Below are positions 1 to 5,366 of a stretch of 7,296 bases of DNA, piece after piece (position 1 is the first letter of the stretch; every line of letters begins with the position of its first letter). The stretch spans positions 1 through 7,296 of the forward strand of contig CAAGIQ010000146.1 in assembly GCA_900769965.1 (NCBI GenBank), in the 5' to 3' direction. A model generated the notes under the pieces. That model saw only the letters and a program-made list of their open reading frames with translations, ran no database searches and was not told the DNA's origin. The translations under genes and the position numbers were made by a program. Source of the stretch: Bacilli bacterium. Lineage in GTDB: Bacteria; Bacillota_I; Bacilli_A; RFN20; CAG-288.

Positions 1-20
1 ACACGACGCTCTTCCGATCT
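1..20 (+). other. Illumina TruSeq adapter remnant (not genomic)
   Basis: These 20 bases, ACACGACGCTCTTCCGATCT, are identical to the 3' end of the standard Illumina TruSeq read-1 adapter. The AT-rich genomic sequence begins directly after the final GATCT. This is a library artefact left at the contig edge, so the window starts at an assembly end and gene content to the left is unknown. The frame of the first gene happens to stay open through it, which would add false residues if it were translated. Confidence 0.97.
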
Positions 21-301
21 TTAATTATAAATATAGAGCATATTTAGAAAGCGAGGAATATAAGTCGAAGCTTCCTCCTCATATCAATGAAGATGAAAAG
101 GAAGATGATCTAGCTTTACTTATCTATCAAGGTTTGAATAGGAGTTATCTTTCTATATCTTTTTTAGAAACTTTTCTTAGTAAGGTTAATAAACTCGAAA
201 GGAAGAAAAAGGATGTTTTTAAATTCGTGATAAATGCTTCATTATTTATATTGGTGATCTATGTGGCTTTTATCATGTACAACATCATCGCTTATATCTA
301 A
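21..301 (+). CDS. 3' end of a gene for a protein with a C-terminal membrane anchor (5' truncated)
   Basis: An open frame without a start runs from the contig edge (first complete codon at 23) to TAA at 299-301 and gives about 92 residues. The visible part is a charged soluble segment (acidic stretch INEDEKEDDLALL, then a basic ERKKKDVFKF stretch) followed by one hydrophobic helix of about 22 residues (SLFILVIYVAFIMYNIIAY) that ends the protein. The basic residues before the helix suggest the soluble part is cytoplasmic. The family is not recognised. The tail, with a basic helix, then a hydrophobic segment and a short polar end, is vaguely like the C-terminus of GspF/ComGB-type pilus assembly proteins, but that is only a resemblance of architecture. 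The stop lies 2 nt before the next start, so the two genes are probably cotranscribed. The lost 5' part was cut by the assembly and is not evidence of a broken gene. Confidence 0.72.
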
Positions 302-303
302 TT

Positions 304-597
304 ATGAAATACTTTTATACTTTGCTCACATCTTTCTATCTAGTAATTTTTGGAGCGTTTATAAAAGATATCGACGTTATTAACTCGACTAAAGAGGAGT
401 TATTAACTTATGTTACATACGTCGAACAGTCTATTATTAACGATGAATCTATTTATAATTACATCTCGCGAGATATAGTGTTTAACTCTTCAAAAGTCAG
501 TGAAATAGAAGTTAGATATACTTTATCTAAAAAGGTGAATCTATCCTTTAAAAAGTCAAAAAGAATCGAGTTTAATGGAATATATATTATTAAGTAA
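304..597 (+). CDS. Small N-terminally anchored protein of unknown function (97 aa)
   Basis: The protein has 97 residues. Residues 4-19 (YFYTLLTSFYLVIFGAF) form one hydrophobic segment just after a short basic start, so it is either a membrane anchor or an uncleaved signal. No lipobox is visible. The remainder is polar and alternates hydrophobic and charged residues (residues 60-95), as in a small beta-rich extracytoplasmic domain. There is no cysteine. ATG 304 is the only Met and lies 2 nt after the previous stop. No good Shine-Dalgarno is visible, so translation is probably coupled to the upstream gene. The family is not recognised. Small size and an N-terminal hydrophobic helix next to a membrane protein would fit a pilin-like or minor-pilin subunit of a competence or type IV-like system, but the classical prepilin cleavage motif (G before F-T-L-x-E) is absent. 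No clear terminator follows; the gene ends 65 nt before the tyrS start. Confidence 0.6.
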   Translation: MKYFYTLLTSFYLVIFGAFIKDIDVINSTKEELLTYVTYVEQSIINDESIYNYISRDIVFNSSKVSEIEVRYTLSKKVNLSFKKSKRIEFNGIYIIK

Positions 598-605
598 GTA
601 TATAT

Positions 606-634
606 TTGAATAAAGTAGTGCGATTTGCTAAACT
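606..634 (+). promoter_or_regulatory. Candidate sigma-A-type promoter for tyrS
   Basis: A -35-like TTGAAT (606-611) and a -10-like TAAACT (629-634) are separated by exactly 17 nt; each hexamer matches four of six consensus bases. Transcription would begin near 641, leaving about 22 nt of leader before the tyrS ATG. This would separate tyrS from the two small genes upstream, which end without an obvious terminator. There is no room for a T-box leader, the usual tyrS control in Bacillota. Support is sequence match only. Confidence 0.4.
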
Positions 635-662
635 AACACATGTACGAAAGAAGGTTAGCATA

Positions 663-1910
663 ATGGATATTATTGAAGATTTATTGCAAAGAGGATTACT
701 TGATAATTTTTCCTCGAAAGAAAACGTTTCTGAATTGTTAAAGACTAAACAAACTATTTATTGTGGCTTTGATCCTTCCGCTTGTTCTCTTCAACTTGGA
801 AATTTCGTAATGATTTCAGTTCTCGCTCGTTTACAAAGAGCAGGACATAGAATTATCGCTATTATAGGTGGCGGTACTGGAATGATTGGAGATCCTTCCG
901 GTAAGAAATCAGAAAGATCTTTCCTTAACGCTGAGCAAGTGAGAAGTAATGTTGAAGCTATTAAAAAACAACTATCAAAATACATCGATTTCTCTTCGGC
1001 AGATAAAGGTATCTTACTAGATAACTACGATTGGTGGGGTAAGATCAACGTCGTCGAGTTCTTAAGAGATTACGGCAAGTTCTTCTCGCTTAACTACATG
1101 CTCGCTAAAGAGACTGTTGCTTCTAGATTAGAAGTCGGTATCTCCTACACCGAATTCTCCTATATGATTCTTCAAGCAGGTGACTACTACCGTTTACATA
1201 AGGAATATGGATGTAATCTTCAAATCGGTGGTGGCGATCAATGGGGTAACTTAACCGCTTCTTTAGAACTTATTAGAAAGAGAGAAGATAATTCTAAAGC
1301 TGAAGTCTTCTCAGTTAAGCTTATTACTAACGCCGAAGGTAAGAAATTTGGTAAGTCTGAAAGAGGAGCTTTATACTTAAATCCTTCTATGACAAGTCCA
1401 TATTTCATCTATCAATACTTCATCAACGTTTCCGATATCGATGTTGCTAGATATATGAAGATATTCGATAACAGATCTATAGAAGAGATTGAAAAGGATA
1501 TTTCTATTCATAATGAAAGACCAGAACTTAGATACGGTCAAAAGAAGTTAGCTTATACAATCGTTAGTATCGTCCATTCTAAAGAGGCTGCTGATGAGTG
1601 CGTTAAGATGTCTGAAGCGTTATTTAAAGATGATTTCTCCTCGCTCTCCTTAAAGTCTTTAGAAGAAGTTAGCGAAGGAATCTTCTCCTATGTTGAAGAA
1701 GGGGATATCAATATTCTCGATGCTTTAATCAAGTTGAAGTTAGCTTCCTCTAAGCGTGAAGCTAGAGAATTTGTTAACGCCGGATCTTGTAAGGTTAACG
1801 GTGTTAAGATCACTTCATTAGATTACGTCTTAAGAAAAGAAGATGCTTTATATAACAAGATTTTCTTTATTAAGCGTGGTAAAAAGTTATACGCAGCTAT
1901 TAAGTATTAA
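663..1910 (+). CDS. tyrS: Tyrosyl-tRNA synthetase (TyrRS, class Ic)
   Basis: This cytoplasmic enzyme charges tRNA-Tyr with tyrosine in an ATP-dependent two-step reaction and normally acts as a homodimer. The 415 residues match the usual bacterial length. In order: the catalytic Rossmann domain opens with YCGFDPSACSLQLGN (from about residue 33), then GDPSGKKSER, NYDWWG, the tyrosine-binding stretch GISYTEFSYMILQAGD, IGGGDQWGN, and the KMSKS-type loop KFGKS (228-232). The anticodon-binding helical region follows, and an S4 RNA-binding domain (about 348-410) ends in RGKKLYAAIKY. ATG 663 is chosen because GAAAGAAGG lies 8 nt upstream and the protein then starts MDIIEDLLQRGLL, as family members do. 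The frame is open back to a TTG at 606, but that adds 19 atypical residues and overlaps the candidate promoter. Oddity: the first His of the HIGH motif is Gln (residue 44), the last is Asn (47), and the upstream Thr is Ser (39). All other core motifs are intact, so the enzyme is probably active. Confidence 0.96.
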   Translation: MDIIEDLLQRGLLDNFSSKENVSELLKTKQTIYCGFDPSACSLQLGNFVMISVLARLQRAGHRIIAIIGGGTGMIGDPSGKKSERSFLNAEQVRSNVEAIKKQLSKYIDFSSADKGILLDNYDWWGKINVVEFLRDYGKFFSLNYMLAKETVASRLEVGISYTEFSYMILQAGDYYRLHKEYGCNLQIGGGDQWGNLTASLELIRKREDNSKAEVFSVKLITNAEGKKFGKSERGALYLNPSMTSPYFIYQYFINVSDIDVARYMKIFDNRSIEEIEKDISIHNERPELRYGQKKLAYTIVSIVHSKEAADECVKMSEALFKDDFSSLSLKSLEEVSEGIFSYVEEGDINILDALIKLKLASSKREAREFVNAGSCKVNGVKITSLDYVLRKEDALYNKIFFIKRGKKLYAAIKY

Positions 1911-1914
1911 CTAC

Positions 1915-1936
1915 AAGCTCCTTTTGGAGCTTTTTT
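1915..1936 (+). terminator. Rho-independent terminator of tyrS
   Basis: A perfect 7-bp stem, AAGCTCC (1915-1921) with GGAGCTT (1926-1932), closes a TTTT loop and runs into a T tract (1931-1936). It starts 4 nt after the tyrS stop codon. It isolates clpB from read-through, consistent with the separate stress promoter downstream. Confidence 0.92.
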
Positions 1937-1988
1937 GCTTGATGTATTTAGTTTATCTTCTTAAAAGTTTTTAAGGAAATAAGCGAAA

Positions 1989-2015
1989 TTAGCACTTATA
2001 ACTTGACAGTGCTAA
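1989..2015 (+). promoter_or_regulatory. CIRCE operator 1 (HrcA site) over the -35 of clpB
   Basis: TTAGCACTT (1989-1997), 9 nt, CAGTGCTAA (2007-2015). This matches the CIRCE consensus TTAGCACTC-N9-GAGTGCTAA at 16 of 18 arm positions and has the exact 9-nt spacer. The two deviations are the innermost bases of each arm (T and C). The -35 hexamer lies inside the element, so bound HrcA repressor would block RNA polymerase. HrcA itself is not encoded in this window. Confidence 0.93.
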
Positions 2016-2030
2016 AAATGATGTTATAAT
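2003..2030 (+). promoter_or_regulatory. Consensus vegetative promoter of clpB
   Basis: A perfect TTGACA (2003-2008) and a perfect TATAAT (2025-2030) are spaced by 16 nt, so transcription should start near 2037. The unrepressed promoter should be strong and is therefore expected to rely on tight HrcA repression in the absence of heat or protein stress. The leader would be about 40 nt and contain most of the second CIRCE element. Confidence 0.93.
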
Positions 2031-2034
2031 CTAT

Positions 2035-2061
2035 TTAGCAATCGAGTTAATAGAGTGCTAA
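2035..2061 (+). promoter_or_regulatory. CIRCE operator 2 (HrcA site) at the clpB transcription start
   Basis: TTAGCAATC (2035-2043), 9 nt, GAGTGCTAA (2053-2061). This matches the CIRCE consensus at 17 of 18 arm positions. Its centre is 46 bp from that of the first element, and it covers the predicted transcription start. Its last base is the first base of the Shine-Dalgarno AAGGAGG (2061-2067), so the same inverted repeat, once transcribed, could form a hairpin beside the ribosome site. Confidence 0.95.
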
Positions 2062-2075
2062 AGGAGGTTATATTT

Positions 2076-4628
2076 ATGGCTGAACAACAATATACTCAAA
2101 AAACAATTAGCGTTATAAATAACGCTACGAATATAGCGAAGGATAGACATCATCCTTCAGTCGATGTTCCTCATCTATTAAGAGCGCTTTTTGATGAGGA
2201 TGATTCTTTCTATGTTAAGATTTTAGAAAGACTTAATATTGAACCGAAGTTGATCTCGCAAACGATCGACGGATTCCTTAATGAGATTAGTACCTCTTCT
2301 TCAAAGGAAGAGCCTTTCCCATCCGCTGATTTTAAAAACATCATCTTTGAAGCTACGAAGATTCAAAAGAAGTTTAACGATGACTACCTTTCAGTAGAGC
2401 ATCTTATCTTAGCGCAATTTACATCTAATCACACCTTGATTAAAAACCTTTCTGAAATCAAAGGCTACGATAAGAAGTCTTTTGAAAACATTATTAAATC
2501 TATTAGAGGTAATCAAAGAGTTACGTCTGATAACCCTGAAGCTACTTACGATGTCTTAAAAAAATATGGTAGAGATCTAGTTAACGAAGTAGCTAAAGGT
2601 CATATAGATCCGATCATTGGTCGAGATGATGAGATTAGAAGAGTTATGCAGATCTTGTCAAGAAAGTCTAAAAATAACCCAGTTCTTATAGGTGAGCCTG
2701 GTGTTGGTAAGACTGCTATAGCTGAAGGTTTAGCGTGGAGAATATTTAGAGGGGATGTTCCTTCTTCTTTAAAAGATAAGACTATTTTTGAACTTGATCT
2801 CGGTTCTTTGATCGCTGGTGCTAAATATAGAGGTGAATTCGAAGAGAGAATTAAAGCTGTTCTTAACGAAGTAAGTAAATCGAATGGACGTATTATTCTC
2901 TTTATCGATGAAATCCATATGTTGATAGGAGCGGGTAAGACTGATGGCGCTATGGATGCGGCTAACTTACTTAAACCTTTACTTGCTAGAGGTGAACTCC
3001 ACTGTATCGGTGCGACTACTCTAGATGAGTATCGTAAATATATCGAAAAGGACCCAGCTTTTGAAAGAAGAATGCAGAAGGTTATGGTTGAGGAATCAAC
3101 AGTTGAAGATACCATTACTATTCTTAGAGGTATTAAAAACCGTTATGAAGTCCACCATGGAGTACAGATTACCGATGATGCTTTGATTTCAGCTGCAACC
3201 TTATCTAAGCGTTATATCGCGGATAGATTCCTTCCTGATAAGGCTATAGACTTAATAGATGAAGCTTGTGCTAAAGTTAGAATGCAAATCGACTCTATGC
3301 CAGATGAACTAGATGAAGTTAATCGTAAGCTTATGGCGTTAGAAATCGAAAAGGTTTCTTTAAAGAACGATGATAGCGAATCAGCTCAAAAGAGATATAA
3401 AGATATCGAGAAGGAGATCGCTAACTTCGAAGAGAAGAAAAACGCATTGACTTTGAAATGGCAGAACGAGAAGAAGGAGTTAGAAAACGTTAAGAGTTAT
3501 AAAGATCAATTAGATAAAGCTAAATTGTCTTTAGAGAAAGCTATTAACGATGCTGATTATAACGAAGCTGCTCGTCTTCAAAACGGCGTGATTCCAGAGC
3601 TTAGACGTAAAATCGATTCCTTGAAGGAAAGAGATGATGAAAATAAGATGCTTCACGAGGTTGTTACTGAAGAGACTGTCGCTTCAATTGTTTCGACTTG
3701 GACTTCTATTCCAGTTTCTAAACTTTCGAGATCTGAATCTTCTAAAATCTTAGGTTTAAAGAACGAATTGGAGAAAAGAGTAATCGGTCAAGATGAAGCT
3801 TTAACTCTTGTTAGCGATGCGATATTAAGATCGAGAGCTGGAATTAACGATGAGAATAGACCTTTAGGTAGCTTCTTATTCTTAGGTCCTACTGGTGTTG
3901 GTAAAACTGAAGTTGCTAAAGCTTTAGCTGAGCAACTATTCGATTCTGAAACTCAAATGGTTAGAATCGATATGTCTGAATATATGGAGAAGTATTCGGT
4001 ATCTAGACTTATAGGTGCGGCTCCTGGCTATGTCGGATATGAAGAAGGTGGTCAACTTACTGAAGCGGTTAGAAGAAAACCTTATTCTATAGTCTTGTTA
4101 GATGAAATCGAAAAGGCCCATCCAGATGTCTTCAATGTCTTATTACAGGTCCTAGATGATGGTAGGTTAACTGATGGTCAAGGAAGAACTGTTGATTTTA
4201 AAAATACTATTATTATCATGACTTCTAACATCGGTAGCGAATACCTATTAGAGGGCAATAACGATGAGACTAAAGCTAAGGTTAACGAAGTCTTAAGAAG
4301 CAAATTCAAGCCGGAGTTCTTGAATAGACTTGATGAGATTATCATGTTTAATTCCTTATCTAGCGAGGTCATCGATAAGATCGTTAAGAAATTTATGGAT
4401 CAACTCGTAATGCATCTTAAGAATAAGGATATCGAATTAACTTATTCTGATAGAGTAATAAAGAAAGTTAAAGAGGATAGCTATGATCCAATCTATGGTG
4501 CTAGACCGATAAGAAGATACATTCAAAAATTCATTGAAACTCCGCTTTCAATAAGCATCTTGAAAGGTGAAGTCACTTCTAAATGTGCTATAGATGTAAA
4601 AGATAACGAGTTTACATTTAGTAAATAA
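2076..4628 (+). CDS. clpB: ATP-dependent protein disaggregase ClpB (Hsp100)
   Basis: A cytoplasmic hexameric AAA+ chaperone that, with DnaK/DnaJ/GrpE, pulls polypeptides out of heat-induced aggregates through its central pore. The 850 residues fit the family. In order: Clp N-terminal double repeat (about 1-145); AAA-1 with Walker A GEPGVGKT (206-213), pore loop KYRGEFEER (near 250) and Walker B FIDE (Glu 279); coiled-coil M-domain (about 410-520), which separates ClpB from ClpA and ClpX; AAA-2 with Walker A GPTGVGKT (604-611), pore loop PGYVG (650-654), Walker B LLDE (Glu 677) and sensor motif TSNIGS; C-terminal small domain with YGARPIRR. No ClpP-docking tripeptide loop is apparent, as expected for a disaggregase. 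ATG 2076 is chosen because AAGGAGG ends 8 nt upstream; an in-frame GTG at 2055 lies inside the CIRCE repeat. Oddity: residue 503 is Asn, where ClpB/Hsp104 proteins usually have Tyr. Regulation is by the double CIRCE promoter. Confidence 0.98.
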   Translation: MAEQQYTQKTISVINNATNIAKDRHHPSVDVPHLLRALFDEDDSFYVKILERLNIEPKLISQTIDGFLNEISTSSSKEEPFPSADFKNIIFEATKIQKKFNDDYLSVEHLILAQFTSNHTLIKNLSEIKGYDKKSFENIIKSIRGNQRVTSDNPEATYDVLKKYGRDLVNEVAKGHIDPIIGRDDEIRRVMQILSRKSKNNPVLIGEPGVGKTAIAEGLAWRIFRGDVPSSLKDKTIFELDLGSLIAGAKYRGEFEERIKAVLNEVSKSNGRIILFIDEIHMLIGAGKTDGAMDAANLLKPLLARGELHCIGATTLDEYRKYIEKDPAFERRMQKVMVEESTVEDTITILRGIKNRYEVHHGVQITDDALISAATLSKRYIADRFLPDKAIDLIDEACAKVRMQIDSMPDELDEVNRKLMALEIEKVSLKNDDSESAQKRYKDIEKEIANFEEKKNALTLKWQNEKKELENVKSYKDQLDKAKLSLEKAINDADYNEAARLQNGVIPELRRKIDSLKERDDENKMLHEVVTEETVASIVSTWTSIPVSKLSRSESSKILGLKNELEKRVIGQDEALTLVSDAILRSRAGINDENRPLGSFLFLGPTGVGKTEVAKALAEQLFDSETQMVRIDMSEYMEKYSVSRLIGAAPGYVGYEEGGQLTEAVRRKPYSIVLLDEIEKAHPDVFNVLLQVLDDGRLTDGQGRTVDFKNTIIIMTSNIGSEYLLEGNNDETKAKVNEVLRSKFKPEFLNRLDEIIMFNSLSSEVIDKIVKKFMDQLVMHLKNKDIELTYSDRVIKKVKEDSYDPIYGARPIRRYIQKFIETPLSISILKGEVTSKCAIDVKDNEFTFSK

Positions 4629-4635
4629 TTAATTT

Positions 4636-4677
4636 AAGCCTACTTGTAGAAAAAAGCTCTATAATGTAGGCTTTTTT
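4636..4677 (+). terminator. Long-stem Rho-independent terminator of clpB
   Basis: AAGCCTAC (4636-4643) pairs perfectly with GTAGGCTT (4666-4673), and the T run extends to 4677. The intervening bases can extend the stem: TTGTAGA (4644-4650) pairs with TCTATAA (4658-4664) with one G-T pair and one bulged T at 4665. This leaves a 7-nt loop and a total of about 15 pairs. It lies 8 nt after the clpB stop. Confidence 0.88.
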
Positions 4678-4698
4678 ATGTTAAATGAAAAATTTATG

Positions 4699-4727
4699 TT
4701 GACTTCATATTTTTAAAGTGTTTAAAT
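4699..4727 (+). promoter_or_regulatory. Candidate promoter of the TetR-ABC exporter operon
   Basis: TTGACT (4699-4704) is a five-of-six -35 match. A TTAAAT (4722-4727) 17 nt later is a four-of-six -10. The overlapping TAAATA is an alternative -10. Transcription would start near 4734, inside the first of the three 14-bp palindromes, so operator binding would occlude both the -10 and the start site. No other hexamer pair of this quality precedes the operon. Confidence 0.6.
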
Positions 4728-4767
4728 AACACTTGTAATATAACGCATGTAATATAACAAGCGTTAT
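4726..4767 (+). promoter_or_regulatory. Triple tandem operator, probable TetR-family binding sites
   Basis: Three head-to-tail units of exactly 14 bp, with no bases between them, follow the pattern ATAAC-N4-GTWAT: ATAACACTTGTAAT (4726-4739), ATAACGCATGTAAT (4740-4753) and ATAACAAGCGTTAT (4754-4767). The third is a perfect inverted repeat of ATAAC/GTTAT and extends to ATATAAC/GTTATAT (4752-4769); the first two each have one arm mismatch. The array also has overall dyad symmetry about 4746.5 (17 of 23 position pairs over 4724-4769). It ends at the Shine-Dalgarno AAGGAGG (4770-4776) of the regulator gene. TetR-family proteins commonly repress their own operon through such palindromes. That this regulator binds here is inferred from position. 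Confidence 0.75.
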
Positions 4768-4781
4768 ATAAGGAGGCATCT

Positions 4782-5366
4782 ATGGCACCAAAAGCAAAAT
4801 ATACAAAAGAAATGATTATTAATAGCGCTTTTGAATTAGTTAGAGAACAGGGAATTAGCGCTTTATCCGCTCGTTCTTTAGCTAAGAAGATGAACGCTTC
4901 TTCTCAACCTATTTTCACTTATTTTAACAACATGGAAGAGGTTAAGGCTGAAGTTATTAAAAAAGCGAAAGAAGTTTATCGTAACGACTACATCTTGGAA
5001 GGTCTTAAGATGAACCCTCCTTTTAAGGGAGTTGGTATTAAATACATCGATTTTGCTATTAAAGATAGGATGTTATTTGAACTATTATTTATGAGCAAGA
5101 ACAATGAGACTTCCCATTATTTGCCTTCGTTTGATGATAATGCTAAGGATGTAGAAAAGGTCTTGGTCGATAGCTATCATCTAAGCTTAGAAGATAGTAA
5201 GGAACTATATAACTTACTTTCTATTTTCGTACATGGTATTGCTACTTTGTTTGCTAGAGAAAGTTATATCTTAACTGAAGAGGATGCTTCTAATATGCTT
5301 ACTACTGTTTTTATGGCGTTAACTAAATATATGAAAGAGGGAAGAGTAAATGAATACTATAATTAA
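4782..5366 (+). CDS. TetR/AcrR-family transcriptional repressor
   Basis: A 194-residue dimeric DNA-binding regulator, of normal family length. The N-terminal domain holds the TetR helix-turn-helix: helix 1 at about 9-22 (KEMIINSAFELVRE), then SARSLAKKMNASSQPIFTYF (29-48) with the typical LAKKMNxSxxxIFxYF recognition pattern. The all-helical remainder (about 60-194) should bind the inducer and form the dimer. A segment near its end, FVHGIATLFARE, is like the WHG-type C-terminal domains of many exporter-linked TetR proteins. The start at 4782 has AAGGAGG 5 nt upstream. The 3' end overlaps the ATPase gene by 17 bp in another frame, which points to translational coupling within one operon. It probably represses this operon through the three 14-bp palindromes just upstream. 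The ligand cannot be read from sequence; exporter substrates are the usual inducers. Confidence 0.93.
   Translation: MAPKAKYTKEMIINSAFELVREQGISALSARSLAKKMNASSQPIFTYFNNMEEVKAEVIKKAKEVYRNDYILEGLKMNPPFKGVGIKYIDFAIKDRMLFELLFMSKNNETSHYLPSFDDNAKDVEKVLVDSYHLSLEDSKELYNLLSIFVHGIATLFARESYILTEEDASNMLTTVFMALTKYMKEGRVNEYYN

Noticed and set aside
598..662. T-box or other leader riboswitch before tyrS
   Set aside because: Only 65 nt separate the genes; no T-box core sequence, specifier stem or antiterminator fits.
791..985. Minus-strand frame inside tyrS, with similar ones at 4178-4372 and 5319-5576
   Set aside because: All are antisense to well-supported genes, are short and resemble no family, so they are shadows.
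1960..1975. AT-rich palindrome CTTAAAA-GT-TTTTAAG upstream of the clpB CIRCE elements
   Set aside because: It is composed almost only of A and T, where such symmetry is common by chance. It does not match the CtsR heptad repeat and lies between the tyrS terminator and the operator without a clear role.
2055..2075. GTG 2055 as the clpB start
   Set aside because: It is inside the CIRCE right arm and before the Shine-Dalgarno; the seven added residues are not family-like.
2505..2540. Internal start for a short ClpB form, as in E. coli
   Set aside because: The corresponding place (about residues 145-155) has GTT rather than GTG or ATG in frame, and no Shine-Dalgarno is visible.
2600..3115. A 171-codon open frame on the minus strand inside clpB
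   Set aside because: It lies wholly within the most conserved AAA-1 part of clpB, has no ribosome site of note, and its Ser/Leu/Ile-rich translation is the usual antisense shadow of an AT-rich gene.
5350..5366. Possible frameshift between regulator and ATPase genes because they overlap
   Set aside because: Both proteins are full length with proper ends; a 17-bp overlap with a Shine-Dalgarno inside the first gene is ordinary operon coupling.
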